DNA from: Thermostichus vulcanus str. 'Rupite'
GTDB taxonomy: Bacteria > Cyanobacteriota > Cyanobacteriia > Thermostichales > Thermostichaceae
Direction of reading: 5' to 3'
Assembly: GCF_022848905.1 (NCBI RefSeq)
Contig: NZ_JAFIRA010000034.1
Span: 1-43,392 of the forward strand
Length of the DNA: 43,392 bases
The position numbers and the translations under genes are program-made. The notes below the pieces were generated by a model. The model saw only the letters and a list, made by a program, of their open reading frames with translations. It did no database searches and was not told the DNA's origin. Shown piece after piece: positions 26,722 through 35,719 of the stretch (positions are counted from its first letter, which is position 1; each line of letters starts with the position of its first letter).

Positions 26722-26850
26722 CCGGAGGTAACCGAGCCAACTGTTCTAGGGATCCCCTGGAATCTACCCAGCTGGGATCCCATTGTTCATTTACCGGAAG
26801 GCGCTTCTCCGAAGCTTTGGCCGATCTTCGGTTGAAGGCAAGCTGCAAGC

Positions 26851-27045
26851 TCAGATCCAGCCTAATTCATCCAAAACCAGGGCAAATACTGTCGCACAAC
26901 TGGCCACTAACACAGACACATAAGCCGGCTGACCATGGGCAATGCAGACAGCGGCTGCCACCGAGGCCCCGACAGCAGCGGAGAAGGTGCGGCCAGCCCA
27001 GTTACCCTTGGAAGGTTTGTCTGAAGGATTGAATTTGTTAAACAT
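26851..27045 (-). CDS. Small membrane protein of unknown function
   Basis: A 64-residue product from the ATG at 27045 with two hydrophobic stretches (SAAVGASVAAAVCIAHGQ and VSVLVASCATVFALVLDELG). A longer reading to 27213 would overlap the next gene's 3' end and adds unlikely sequence. I do not recognise the family and the ribosome site is weak. The gene lies 127 bases behind the HAS-barrel gene on the same strand. Confidence 0.5.
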   Translation of the reverse strand: MFNKFNPSDKPSKGNWAGRTFSAAVGASVAAAVCIAHGQPAYVSVLVASCATVFALVLDELGWI

Positions 27046-27172
27046 TTTTAAGCAAGAAATGGGGATACAAAAGGGATCCAACCAATCCATCTGTTGGGAT
27101 GAATCCATTGGGAAACCGCCCCAGACTACCATTCTCAGCTTGGTAATAAAGCCATTCTCAATATTTCTTCGC

Positions 27173-27802
27173 TTAGGCTTCAATCTTTCGTAAAATTGCG
27201 CTGAGATGCTCATAATCCTCCCGCAGGAGCGAACTCAGGTGTCGCCCCGCCTGTAAAAGCCAGTTGCGATCCCGGTTCAAGATCTGGTAGCTCTGGCGGA
27301 TCACGGCAGCCACCAACTCATCGGCAGGGATCCCGCCTACCTGCAGCAGGGTGCGCAAAAACTCGAAAGAGCTACAAAACTCCGCCACCTCTGCTTCAGA
27401 GCAACGGTAAACCGGTTGGTGAATCTGGGGAGGGCGGGGGGGCAAATACTGATAGATGCGCCCTTCGCTGACAAATCCGACAATCGCTGAGCGGAAATCG
27501 GTTCGCAACATGGCAAAAATTTGGGGTTGTTGCTCCCGTAGCTCCTGGGCGGATAGACCTAAAGCTCTGGCACGGTGAACGGTGTCGATGGGGGTGATGG
27601 CGGCATGGCAAACTACCCCATAAATCCAGTTGCCAGTCTCTTCATCCTGGGAGCGTGTCCAACTGCCGAGGGCAGGCATCGTCGGGAAAGTCAGCCGTTC
27701 CGGTTCAAAACACTGGGCGACAAAGGTTGTGGTACTGGCCTCCACCACTTCCCCAAGGGCAGAACGGGGCTGGGAAGTCAGAGGAGGAGAGGCGGCTCGC
27801 AT
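27173..27802 (-). CDS. HAS-barrel domain protein, conserved in cyanobacteria
   Basis: A 209-residue soluble protein. The N-terminal half, with ALGEVVEASTTTFVAQCFEP, then WIYGVVCHAAITPIDTVHRA and RALGLSAQELREQQPQIFAM, matches a cyanobacterial family described as carrying the HAS barrel (the HerA/ATP-synthase beta-barrel). The C-terminal half is helical, ending DRNWLLQAGRHLSSLLREDY. HAS barrels often assist ring ATPases, but no such partner is adjacent. The family call is from memory of relatives; no function is known to me. Confidence 0.75.
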   Translation of the reverse strand: MRAASPPLTSQPRSALGEVVEASTTTFVAQCFEPERLTFPTMPALGSWTRSQDEETGNWIYGVVCHAAITPIDTVHRARALGLSAQELREQQPQIFAMLRTDFRSAIVGFVSEGRIYQYLPPRPPQIHQPVYRCSEAEVAEFCSSFEFLRTLLQVGGIPADELVAAVIRQSYQILNRDRNWLLQAGRHLSSLLREDYEHLSAILRKIEA

Positions 27803-27858
27803 ATTCTGAGTGGGTGTTCGGGTAGAAGAACGAAGAAGCGACTGCCCATGTAGATAGA

Positions 27859-28125
27859 TTAGACGGATCTAACGGATTGATGCAGCTCAACTAGATCCAA
27901 TCCACAGACAGATGTGTCGATGGACAGATGATTGAGTTTAAGACTTATGAAGCAAAGGTCAATCGACTTGCCTGATATTTTGCCACTTTTGTGAAGCTTT
28001 TCTTTCACCTTCTCAAAAAAATCGGTATCCTTCCGCAGCCAATCCACGACTTGGCAGTCTTCGAGCTTGTAATTGCTAAGAAAGTTAGCAGCTGTCGCGT
28101 GGGACTGCGTAATATATTTTTTCAC
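27859..28125 (-). CDS. Doubtful small protein, possibly a fragment
   Basis: An 88-residue reading from a GTG at 28125. The middle part (LEDCQVVDWLRKDTDFFEKV, then KEKLHKSGKISGKS) looks protein-like and helical, but I recognise no family and no good ribosome site. The reading is open further upstream to a stop at about 28152, so it may be the tail of a truncated gene. Confidence 0.3.
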   Translation of the reverse strand: MKKYITQSHATAANFLSNYKLEDCQVVDWLRKDTDFFEKVKEKLHKSGKISGKSIDLCFISLKLNHLSIDTSVCGLDLVELHQSVRSV

Positions 28126-28185
28126 ACGCTCTTGGATGGATTCGCCATCCTAAATATAGGTAGTTGGCGAGTGGAGGAAGAAGAA

Positions 28186-28365
28186 ATGAACGCCCAGCAA
28201 CGTGGTCAAATCATCGCTTCTGAGTGGATGATCGACAGTCAAAATCCAGTGCACTCCATTTCTCGGCTTAAGCGCAGAGCTACCTATTCCGATGTAACCC
28301 TGTGGTGGTTGGTGGTGCAATTGAACTTGATGGAGCAAACCTCCATGCACTCAGAGCACCGCTAG
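28186..28365 (+). CDS. Small protein of unknown function (59 residues)
   Basis: From the ATG at 28186, preceded by a strong GGAGGAAG ribosome site. The sequence starts MNAQQRGQIIASEWMIDSQN and ends in a hydrophobic-to-polar tail (DVTLWWLVVQLNLMEQTSMH). No family recognised. The good ribosome site is the main reason for listing it. Confidence 0.45.
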   Translation: MNAQQRGQIIASEWMIDSQNPVHSISRLKRRATYSDVTLWWLVVQLNLMEQTSMHSEHR

Positions 28366-28454
28366 AACCTGCTTAGCCCTAGCGGGATCCCAATCCAGAA
28401 CCCCCCAGATTCTAAACTCAACCTTAAGAAGAAGAGCTAAGGTTCGAGCTTGGC

Positions 28455-28489
28455 GGGGACTCAGTCAAGGTGGATGGACTGAACTCCCC
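28455..28489. repeat. Imperfect inverted repeat
   Basis: GGGGACTCAGTC (28455-28466) faces GACTGAACTCCCC (28477-28489). The arms pair with one bulge around a 10-base loop. There is no T-tract on either side, so it is not a standard terminator. Confidence 0.55.
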
Positions 28490-28611
28490 AGTGGGCCTAC
28501 AAGTATTCTCAAAGAAAAGTGTTAAGGGATCCCAAAAGGATGACGCAGATCCCCATCAGGCTCAGTAGCGTAGAAACTGTTGCAAACCTTCTGGCGCGGG
28601 AGCACTGCCCA

Positions 28612-28707
28612 ATGACCCCTTCCGAATTGCTGACGTTGGTGACGTTGCTTTTTCCCGGCATCCTGCTGTCACTGATTTTGATGGCGACCTTTGCAGCAGG
28701 GGGATGA
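28612..28707 (+). CDS. Candidate 31-residue single-helix membrane protein
   Basis: From the ATG at 28612 the product starts MTPSELLTLVTLLFPGILLS and ends LILMATFAAGG: one membrane helix with short polar ends, like the tiny subunits of photosynthetic and NDH complexes. GGGAG lies about ten bases upstream, a good ribosome site. A longer in-frame start at 28540 would add 24 residues. I cannot match it to PetL, PetM, PetN, PsaM or Psb30 from memory. Confidence 0.45.
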   Translation: MTPSELLTLVTLLFPGILLSLILMATFAAGG

Positions 28708-28879
28708 TCACTCCAGTATCGATGATCAAGAGGAACCGGCGTCCGCAGAGGTCGCAAATCTCGGATTGCTAGGGATTCCATCCGTTGGATGGGTCGTCGA
28801 GAAACGCTGCAATCCGTATTCCTCGAAGGTGTGTAGGCGGGTGGGTTCATCGCTGACAACGGCCCAAAACTCACCATCT

Positions 28880-28904
28880 TTTGTCAGTCAATCAGGCTGA
28901 CAAA
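28880..28904. repeat. Inverted repeat downstream of the tRNA pair
   Basis: TTTGTCAG (28880-28887) and CTGACAAA (28897-28904) form a perfect 8-bp stem with a 9-base loop. It lies about 80 bases 3' of tRNA-Thr on the tRNA strand. No T-run follows, so a terminator role is doubtful. Confidence 0.5.
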
Positions 28905-28984
28905 GTTGCCAGAAAACTTCATCCAAAAGGGTCAAAACAAGACTGACTTGTAAGGGCCCCACTATCTATCTGGAACAGCTTGCA

Positions 28985-29056
28985 AGCCCACGACGAGGAT
29001 TGAACTCGTGACCTCCCCCTTACCAAGGGGGTGCTCTACCACTGAGCCACGTGGGC
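28985..29056 (-). tRNA. tRNA-Thr (anticodon GGT)
   Basis: The reverse complement folds as a tRNA of 72 bases. The acceptor arms GCCCACG and CGTGGGC pair; the anticodon stem CCCCC/GGGGG encloses loop TTGGTAA with anticodon GGT; the T arm carries GTTCAATCC. The discriminator base is T and CCA is not encoded. It lies 8 bases 3' of tRNA-Tyr on the same strand. Confidence 0.95.
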
Positions 29057-29064
29057 AATTGGAA

Positions 29065-29150
29065 TGGTGGGCCGAGTTGGATTTGAACCAACGTAGGCGT
29101 AAGCCAGCGGATTTACAGTCCGCCCCCTTTAACCCCTCGGGCATCGACCC
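29065..29150 (-). tRNA. tRNA-Tyr (anticodon GTA)
   Basis: The reverse complement is a type II tRNA with a long variable arm. The acceptor stem GGGTCGA pairs with TCGGCCC, the discriminator is A, and CCA is encoded (29067-29065). The anticodon stem CGGA/TCCG encloses the loop CTGTAAA with anticodon GTA; the T arm has GGTTCAAATCC. It heads a Tyr-Thr pair likely transcribed together. Confidence 0.95.
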
Positions 29151-29290
29151 AGTCATGCAGGCTTCCCATGTTAGCAGAAAGTGTTGGAATTGATCGAGAG
29201 CTGACTGGGAAAAACCCCTCGTTTTTTCAAGGCTGGTCATCGCCCCGGGGAAACTTGATATGGTAAAGAACGGTTTTCATTTCCTCATCT

Positions 29291-30670
29291 ATGGTTTCTA
29301 CCCTCAGCAGCTCCACTCAAGCGACTCCAGTAGTCTCTCCCAACCAGTCACTATACCCCTTAACCAGTCGAACCAACAGCCAGGGACACCTGGAAATCGG
29401 GGGGTGTGATGTGGTGGAGTTGGTGCAAGAGTTCGGATCCCCTCTCTACATCTTGGACGAGTGGACACTGCGGCGAGCCTGTCAGCTTTATCGAGATACC
29501 CTGGCTCAGTGCTACGGAGGCACCTCCCAGGTTTTGTATGCCACGAAAGCCTGGAATTGTTTGGCGATTTGTGCGTTGGCTTTGCAGGAAGGGTTGGGTT
29601 TGGATGTAGCCTCTGGCGGGGAGCTGTACACAGCTCTGCAGGCGGGAGCCAAGGGAGAGGATCTCTACCTACACGGCAATGCCAAGTCGGTGGAGGAGCT
29701 AAAAATGGCCCTTGAAGTGGGTTGCACCGTGGTTGTGGATAGCCTATTTGAGCTGGAGCAACTGGCAGCCCTGGCCACTCCAGAACAGCCGGCTCGGCTG
29801 CTACTGAGAATCAACCCCGGCATCGATGTGCATACCCACGAGTACATCCGCACCGGACAAACCGACAGCAAGTTTGGCATTGGGCAGTTTCAATTGCCGC
29901 AGGCCTTCGAGTTCTTAAGCCAGCATCTCCAGTTGCGTTGTGTTGGGTTCCATGCCCATATCGGATCCCAGATTTTTGATCTGCAGGGTCATCGGGATCT
30001 GGTGGGGGTATTGGCCCAAATCTGGCGGCAAGGGCTGCACAAAGGGTTGCCGTTGCAAGAACTGAATGTGGGCGGGGGCCTCGGGATCCGCTATGTGGAG
30101 TCGGATGATCCCCCCTCGATTCCAGCCTGGGTGGAAACCGTGGCTACCGCCGTTCAACAGGGGTTTGGATTGGCCGGGATCCCGTTGCCCAAGTTGCTCT
30201 GTGAGCCGGGACGGTCTCTGATTGGGCCAGCCGCCGTTACCGCCTACACCTTAGGGGGTCAAAAAGGGATCCCGGCCAGCGATGACCTACCGGAAGGACG
30301 CACCTATATCACCATCGACGGGGGTATGTCCGACAACCCGCGCCCCATGACCTATCAAGCCCGCTACACGGCGCGACTGGCCAATCGACCGGAAGCTGAA
30401 CCTACCCAACTGGTGACGGTGGCCGGCAAGCACTGTGAATCAGGGGATGTGTTGCTGAGGGATATCCGCTTACCCGATCCGGTGGCAGGGGAGGTGTTGG
30501 TGGTGCTGGCCACAGGCGCCTACAACTACAGCATGGCCTCCAATTACAATCGTTACCCCCGGCCAGCTGCGGTGCTGGTCAATGAAGGACAGGCTCAACT
30601 GATTCTGCGACGGGAAACCTATGCAGATCTCATCCGTCAAGACCTTCTGCCGGAGCGGTTGCTGCGCTGA
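29291..30670 (+). CDS. lysA: Diaminopimelate decarboxylase LysA
   Basis: Last step of lysine synthesis: PLP-dependent decarboxylation of meso-diaminopimelate. The 459-residue product is a fold-III PLP enzyme, with the PLP Lys86 in VLYATKAWN, FHAHIGSQIFD, the phosphate-binding LNVGGGLGIRY, LCEPGRSLIGPAAVT, the second-subunit catalytic GKHCESGDVL, and the late ATGAYNYSMASNYN. Length is normal. The ATG at 29291 gives an N-terminal extension of about 30 residues before the conserved part, common in cyanobacterial LysA. CdaA follows after about 160 bases on the same strand. Confidence 0.97.
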   Translation: MVSTLSSSTQATPVVSPNQSLYPLTSRTNSQGHLEIGGCDVVELVQEFGSPLYILDEWTLRRACQLYRDTLAQCYGGTSQVLYATKAWNCLAICALALQEGLGLDVASGGELYTALQAGAKGEDLYLHGNAKSVEELKMALEVGCTVVVDSLFELEQLAALATPEQPARLLLRINPGIDVHTHEYIRTGQTDSKFGIGQFQLPQAFEFLSQHLQLRCVGFHAHIGSQIFDLQGHRDLVGVLAQIWRQGLHKGLPLQELNVGGGLGIRYVESDDPPSIPAWVETVATAVQQGFGLAGIPLPKLLCEPGRSLIGPAAVTAYTLGGQKGIPASDDLPEGRTYITIDGGMSDNPRPMTYQARYTARLANRPEAEPTQLVTVAGKHCESGDVLLRDIRLPDPVAGEVLVVLATGAYNYSMASNYNRYPRPAAVLVNEGQAQLILRRETYADLIRQDLLPERLLR

Positions 30671-30828
30671 AGGGAAAAGTGAGTCACAATTGAGCGTCTA
30701 TGGCCAGAGGAGGCGTAAGTCTGGTGGGGGTGAGTGGTAGGCTGGTCAGGGGGCCGCAGGTCTGAAAGTTCTGGGACGGGGCAGGCAGAGGTTCCGCAAT
30801 GAGAGGAGCGTGAACGGGGTTTTTCGCC

Positions 30829-31749
30829 ATGCTGGCGGCCATATGGGCTTGGCTACAGCAATTTAACTTTCTCAGCCTCTTGGACTGGGCTCTGGCAGTC
30901 TTGTTGTTGGCACTGGCTCTTTATTACACCCGCGACAGTCGTGCTGGGGTGCTGGTTCGGGGATTTATTCTGTTGTTGGTATTATTTCTGGTTACCACCC
31001 CACTGCCGTTGGTCAATCTGATTTTGGATCGGTTGTTGGTCGCTACAGCGGTGGCGATGGGCGTGCTGTTTCAGCCGGAGTTTCGGCGGCTCCTGGAGCA
31101 GTTGGCCAAGGCAATCCGCATTGAGTGGCCGGGTAACGCGGGAGACTACGAAGACGATCCCGAAGAGGACTTGCTGGAGGAGCTGGTGCAGGCGGTGCGG
31201 GAGCTCTCCCAAAATCGAACAGGGGCATTGATCGTGATTGAGCCGGATCAACCGATTGATTCACGGGTCTTTACTGACAAAGGAGTGCTGCTGCAGGCGC
31301 GGGTATCGCGGGAGATCTTGCAGACCATTTTTCAAACCACAACCTTGCTCCACGATGGGGCAGTGGTCATCCATCAGGATCGGATTCGGGCAGCGGGGGT
31401 GATCCTACCTGTATCGGAACGGGTGGCCTCCCGGCAGTTGGGAACACGGCACCGCGCAGCGATGGGGATCACAGAACAAACCAACTGTTTGTGTATTGTG
31501 GTCTCAGAAGAGACGGGATCCATCTCTCTGGCGGAAGGAGGCCGTCTGGAACGACCCCTAACCAGTACCAAATTGCAAGAGCTGCTGGCAAAACGATTGC
31601 GGGGTAGCCGCGATGCCAAACGGGAGGTACCGTTGCAAGGATTGTGGTCCCATCCCTGGTTTCGCAATGGGCCGCAACGCTGGTGGGGATCCCTGCGGGA
31701 TCTGGCCAAATTGCCTCGCAAACCTGAGAAAACTCTTCCTAAAGAATAA
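30829..31749 (+). CDS. cdaA: Diadenylate cyclase CdaA
   Basis: Makes the second messenger c-di-AMP from two ATP. The 306-residue product has three N-terminal membrane helices (about residues 18-33, 42-56 and 66-80), a short coiled segment, and the DAC domain with Asp176-Gly177-Ala178 ([18 protein letters not shown]) and Arg207-His208-Arg209 ([14 protein letters not shown]), both required for catalysis. The C-terminal 40 residues are basic. The gene sits 5 bases before uppS on the same strand. The gene order lysA-cdaA-uppS is recurrent in cyanobacteria as far as I recall. Confidence 0.96.
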   Translation: MLAAIWAWLQQFNFLSLLDWALAVLLLALALYYTRDSRAGVLVRGFILLLVLFLVTTPLPLVNLILDRLLVATAVAMGVLFQPEFRRLLEQLAKAIRIEWPGNAGDYEDDPEEDLLEELVQAVRELSQNRTGALIVIEPDQPIDSRVFTDKGVLLQARVSREILQTIFQTTTLLHDGAVVIHQDRIRAAGVILPVSERVASRQLGTRHRAAMGITEQTNCLCIVVSEETGSISLAEGGRLERPLTSTKLQELLAKRLRGSRDAKREVPLQGLWSHPWFRNGPQRWWGSLRDLAKLPRKPEKTLPKE

Positions 31750-31754
31750 TCCGC

Positions 31755-32501
31755 ATGACCCTTTCTCCAGCCCATCTTCTACAGTTGCCCGCCGATCTGG
31801 ATCGTCAGTTGTTACCCCACCATGTGGCGGTGGTCATGGATGGCAACGGTCGTTGGGCACAAAAGCGAGGATTACCCCGTAGCCTTGGACATCGACAGGG
31901 GGTCTTGGCCCTGAAGGAGTTGCTGCGCTGCTGCGATGATTGGGGGATCCCGGCCCTGACCGCCTATGCTTTTTCCACCGAAAACTGGGGCCGTGCCCAT
32001 GAAGAGGTGGATTTTCTCATGACTCTATTCGAGCAGGTGCTCTGGCAAGAATTGGAGGAAATGGTGCAGCAGGGGGTGCGCATTCAGTTTGCCGGTCAAC
32101 TGTCGGCATTACCCACTTCATTGCAAGACACCATTTTGCACGCCGTGGAGAGCACCCGCCAAAACCAGGGGATTTGTCTGACGGTGGCCCTCAACTACGG
32201 CGGTAGACAGGAGATCCTACAAGCCTGCCGTTCTATTGCCACCTTGGTGCAGCAGGGGCTTTTGCACCCGGATCAGATCGATGAGGCTTTGTTTTCCCAG
32301 TTTCTGTACACCACTGGCCTATCGGATCCCGATCTGTTGATTCGTACCAGCGGCGAAATGCGGATTAGCAACTTTCTCCTCTGGCAGATGGCCTATACCG
32401 AGCAGTATTTCACCCCGATTCTATGGCCAGATTTTGACCGGGCCGCTTTTCACGAGGCATTGCTCAGCTATCAGTCTCGGCAGCGGCGGTTTGGCAAGTA
32501 G
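31755..32501 (+). CDS. uppS: Isoprenyl transferase (undecaprenyl diphosphate synthase type)
   Basis: Cis-prenyltransferase that builds the lipid carrier for cell-wall and polysaccharide synthesis. The 248-residue product shows all family regions: [18 protein letters not shown] (catalytic Asp), [46 protein letters not shown] and the final [20 protein letters not shown]. The start ATG at 31755 follows the cdaA stop by 5 bases, so translation is probably coupled. Confidence 0.96.
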   Translation: MTLSPAHLLQLPADLDRQLLPHHVAVVMDGNGRWAQKRGLPRSLGHRQGVLALKELLRCCDDWGIPALTAYAFSTENWGRAHEEVDFLMTLFEQVLWQELEEMVQQGVRIQFAGQLSALPTSLQDTILHAVESTRQNQGICLTVALNYGGRQEILQACRSIATLVQQGLLHPDQIDEALFSQFLYTTGLSDPDLLIRTSGEMRISNFLLWQMAYTEQYFTPILWPDFDRAAFHEALLSYQSRQRRFGK

Positions 32502-32570
32502 ATCCCAGGGATCCCCGATACCTGCCTGGCTTCAACTGTGGGCTTACATCTCTACTCCCAATCCAAAATT

Positions 32571-32590
32571 TAGAAATAAGTAGAAATAAG
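32571..32590. repeat. Exact tandem duplication, 10 bp x 2
   Basis: TAGAAATAAG occurs twice back to back in the spacer between uppS and the dynamin-like gene. Confidence 0.9.
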
Positions 32591-32678
32591 TAAAGAAGAC
32601 TACACGACTCCTATGCTGTTTATGGTAGGGTTTAAGGAAATTTGCTTTTAATTTGGCTGAACAGGGAGGTTCCCCCCA

Positions 32679-34769
32679 ATGCATCCCTCACAGGTCTTAC
32701 AAACAAGCCGCGAGCTGCTTTTTCAGCTGGGTAACGCTGTCAAGGGGATCCCCAACGAGTATCAAGACACGATTGGGGATCCACTCATCCTAGAGAAATT
32801 GGAAAAATTCCGCGTTGATTACGAGGAGGCCGTCGCTCGCCTAGAGAACCCTTCCTTCCGCATTGCCACCATCGGTACTACTTCGTCCGGCAAGTCCACC
32901 ATTGTCAATGCCCTGATCGGCAGGCAGATAGCCCCAATCGAAGCTCAAGAGATGAGTGCCGGGATCCTGCGCGTTAAGCACAGCGAGGAAACCAAGCTGG
33001 TGATCCACGAAACCGAGGGATCCACATGGGAAACCGGAATGTGGGAGGGTCTGAGTGACCAGGAGATATACAGCAAGGTAGAGCATGTCATGGGTGCTTA
33101 CCATCAAGAGCGCAAAAAGAAGAAAAATAATGTTGAAGCAATGGTGCCAGAAGTAGATGTTTATTGCCCGATTCTGCCAGTCAGGGATCCATCTTTGCTG
33201 AATTTGCCGAAGGAGGTGGGTGTCGAGATTTATGATTTGCCGGGATTAAAATCAATTCAGGACAGGAGTAACCTACGGGTTATCCAAGAGCAAGTAAGCA
33301 AATGTTTTAGTATTGTTTCTCTGGATTACACTCAAGTCGATGATCAGCATCGAGCTTCTCTGTTAAAAGAACTCAAAAATGTAGTGGAGTATTTAGGGGG
33401 CCGAACCGACCAAATCCTCTTTTTGCTCAACAGGGTGGACTTGCGAACTCAGCAGGATAAGCCTCTGGAGGAGCGTATCGAAGAATTGCAGCGCGAGATC
33501 CAAAATGTCCTAGAGCTTCCTGATCAGCCCCATGTTGTTCCGCTGAGCGCTCTGATGCTTTTCTACGCTCAGTGTGCATGGGGAGCCAATTCATTTCAAT
33601 CTTCAGATGTAGATCCCGGTGTCCGAAAACGGATGCTTGACTCTCTTTTTAAGGACTGTGCCAAGTTAATCAAAACTTCCACGAGTGGGGATAGAATCCT
33701 GAGAAGCTGGCTACATGATTTAGAGCAAGATATTGAGGAAGGCCTAGATATCAGTGATGAGGATGTCAAGAAAGTTCTAATGTATGCATTAGATTGGAGT
33801 GGCGGAGGAACACTATGGAATGCCTTACGAGAAAGGGTTAGATCTGCCTTCCCAGCAGCCGTAATAACACCGGCATTATTTCAAGTAGTCAACACAGCCA
33901 AAGATTTTGTTGCCTCGATGGATATTGTAATAGAAGCAAGACGGATTGAGACCATTGAAGAGGTGGACAGGCAGCAGCGCTATATTCAGCAAAGACAAGA
34001 GAGCTGTAAAGCAGAGGCAGAAAAGCTTGTTGCAAAATTTGTTGATGACATCTCAGATCTAGAAGAACAAATTTCCAAAAGTGATGGAAGTCCTGAGGAT
34101 AACTTAAAGATCGAAAAGAAGGCGAAAGAAAAAGGATGGACAGGGTTTCCAGCCTTCTCTGATTTCCTAGAGGATCGGGCAAAGGATCTTACACTGCAGG
34201 TCATTCTACCTATTCGTGGAGCACTCAGGGGAGAGATTGGGATTTACGAACTGGAAGATTCTCTCTCAAAGGTTGTACCTGGGCATTTGGCAAATCGTGT
34301 GGCTAGATGCTGCGATCTGGCCATCAGAGTTTTTAGTGATTTTGAGCGAGGCGCAGATAACTTTACAATCCGGATCGAGACTGAGGCGTCTGATGGCCAA
34401 AAGCACAAAAAAATAGAGAATGCTGAATTTGTAACTCGGGCCTTGTATCAATCAGTCAGGCAAGCGCTCACATGCAGGGCTGAATTTCTACTGCAAGCCA
34501 AGGCGAAAACCTTTGTGTCGTTTGGCAACTCCTTGATCTCACAGCTCGTTGAAGGCCTAATTAACATTTATAAAGACTCCCCAGATTCTTTATCTATTAG
34601 CCAAGCGATTGTTAATGACATTAAGGTTTACACTGAGAGCCACCCTTTGACTCTCCCAGAAGATGAGGTTTTTGTTTTCCCAGATCCTCTAACTGTGGAG
34701 GAAGAAACAGAACCCATAAAGACAAAAAAAAACCAAACGAAGATCCTGCTGGGGAGGGGTCGACTATAA
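32679..34769 (+). CDS. Dynamin-like large GTPase
   Basis: Protein of 696 residues. G1 is GTTSSGKST (66-74), the switch region holds EMSAG (91-95), G3 is DLPGLKSI (186-193) and G4 is NRVD (251-254). An N-terminal helix precedes the GTPase and a long helical stalk follows, with a coiled coil at about 425-490 (RQQRYIQQRQESCKAEAEKL). No membrane helix is obvious. This is a bacterial dynamin-like layout, families of which remodel membranes or act in phage defence. GGGAGG at 32665-32670 gives a good start. Near the 3' end lies a run of nine A's (34724-34732); one A fewer would fuse this frame to the coiled-coil reading that ends at 35100. First gene of the cluster 32679-36925; the role is inferred. 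Confidence 0.85.
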   Translation: MHPSQVLQTSRELLFQLGNAVKGIPNEYQDTIGDPLILEKLEKFRVDYEEAVARLENPSFRIATIGTTSSGKSTIVNALIGRQIAPIEAQEMSAGILRVKHSEETKLVIHETEGSTWETGMWEGLSDQEIYSKVEHVMGAYHQERKKKKNNVEAMVPEVDVYCPILPVRDPSLLNLPKEVGVEIYDLPGLKSIQDRSNLRVIQEQVSKCFSIVSLDYTQVDDQHRASLLKELKNVVEYLGGRTDQILFLLNRVDLRTQQDKPLEERIEELQREIQNVLELPDQPHVVPLSALMLFYAQCAWGANSFQSSDVDPGVRKRMLDSLFKDCAKLIKTSTSGDRILRSWLHDLEQDIEEGLDISDEDVKKVLMYALDWSGGGTLWNALRERVRSAFPAAVITPALFQVVNTAKDFVASMDIVIEARRIETIEEVDRQQRYIQQRQESCKAEAEKLVAKFVDDISDLEEQISKSDGSPEDNLKIEKKAKEKGWTGFPAFSDFLEDRAKDLTLQVILPIRGALRGEIGIYELEDSLSKVVPGHLANRVARCCDLAIRVFSDFERGADNFTIRIETEASDGQKHKKIENAEFVTRALYQSVRQALTCRAEFLLQAKAKTFVSFGNSLISQLVEGLINIYKDSPDSLSISQAIVNDIKVYTESHPLTLPEDEVFVFPDPLTVEEETEPIKTKKNQTKILLGRGRL

Positions 34770-34803
34770 GGAAGTTATTATCGGCACAAGAAACTATCAG
34801 CGA

Positions 34804-35100
34804 TTGAGTGTCCCAAGCTTCGATGTAATGGCTAGCCAGTGGTCGGAGGGGATAAATCTTGGCAAGAAGGAGTTGTGGAATGCTCTGAAGAAATGGCTGA
34901 TCGACTATGTTAGTAAAGCAAAGGAAGTTATCCAGGAATCCCATGAGAGAACCATTAACTTGGCTCTCAACGAGCTGGACAAACAAAGGCAAGAACTCAA
35001 TGCACAAACAGACATAAAAACGATTATCATCGATTCTCTAGAAGAAAGGAAGAAATGGATTGAGGAAGCGTTGGAATCATTATCTGCGGTAGGGAGATGA
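34804..35100 (+). CDS. Coiled-coil piece, probably the frameshifted C-terminus of the dynamin-like protein
   Basis: An in-frame start at TTG 34804 or ATG 34828 gives 98 or 90 residues of helix (LGKKELWNALKKWLIDYVSK, then IIDSLEERKKWIEEALESLS). Neither start has a convincing ribosome site. The frame is open back to a stop at 34714-34716 and in between reads plausible protein (GVDYKEVIIGTRNYQRLS). Dropping one A from the 9-A run at 34724-34732 would join it to the GTPase in front. It may therefore be a genuine tail made by slippage, a recent mutation, or a separate small gene. The next gene has a good ribosome site, so it is translated independently. Confidence 0.6.
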   Translation: MSVPSFDVMASQWSEGINLGKKELWNALKKWLIDYVSKAKEVIQESHERTINLALNELDKQRQELNAQTDIKTIIIDSLEERKKWIEEALESLSAVGR

Positions 35101-35104
35101 GAAA

Positions 35105-35701
35105 ATGCCAGGAGAGAATCAAGACCAAGTCATTAGGGTTGGGGGAGCTGCCGCTGCTGGTGGTTTGCTAGGTGCATTGATAGGGGGACCGATAGGTGCT
35201 GCTGCTGGTGCTGGGGTAGGAGTTTGGCTTGCTGAGCAGCTTGGCGAACTTCAGGGGGGGAACCAGGAAACTAGGTCAGCTCCTCAAAAAGGCTCTACGT
35301 TCTTAGTGCTAGCGTTCAGAACTTCCGAAATCGAAAGTATCAGCTCTATCCCAATAGGTAAACCATTAGATGAGGATTCTTGTAAGAAACTTTTCCAGTG
35401 CTCAAAATATATGTGGAAAGGATCAAGTCAGTCATTTAATACAAACAACTTTATGGATCTAATTAAGGGTAGGAACATCCAAAAAGCAGATCCAAGTGAT
35501 GAGTATGCTTTTCATCTGATAGCTCTTGAAGTAGACAAAGACATCTCTTCTAAGTTAGATAGAGGATTGGATAAAGGGGTAGATCTTCTAGATAAACTAG
35601 ATGCTTTCATGCAGCTAGCTGGTAGGGCGAGGATTGTAGGGGTCTCTCCCCCATTACTGCCTGCTTCTTTTGAGCATAAAGGTTTTTACAAGTTGGTTTA
35701 A
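35105..35701 (+). CDS. Glycine-zipper protein of unknown function
   Basis: A 198-residue protein from the ATG at 35105, with GGGAGATGAG upstream. Residues 13-50 are a Gly/Ala-rich membrane-insertable hairpin (GGAAAAGGLLGALIGGPIGA, then AAGAGVGVWLAEQLG), the glycine-zipper pattern seen in small membrane-active proteins. The rest is soluble-looking (SDEYAFHLIALEVDKDISSK, then LDRGLDKGVDLLDKLDAFM) and I do not recognise it. It starts 5 bases after the preceding reading, so it belongs to the same transcript as the GTPase. A role in anchoring or permeabilising membrane is inference. Confidence 0.75.
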   Translation: MPGENQDQVIRVGGAAAAGGLLGALIGGPIGAAAGAGVGVWLAEQLGELQGGNQETRSAPQKGSTFLVLAFRTSEIESISSIPIGKPLDEDSCKKLFQCSKYMWKGSSQSFNTNNFMDLIKGRNIQKADPSDEYAFHLIALEVDKDISSKLDRGLDKGVDLLDKLDAFMQLAGRARIVGVSPPLLPASFEHKGFYKLV

Positions 35702-35719
35702 GGTTTAGGAGCTTGTCTT

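Noticed and set aside
28880-28904. Inverted repeat considered as terminator of the tRNA transcript
   Set aside because: It lies about 80 bases past tRNA-Thr and lacks a T-tract on the tRNA strand.
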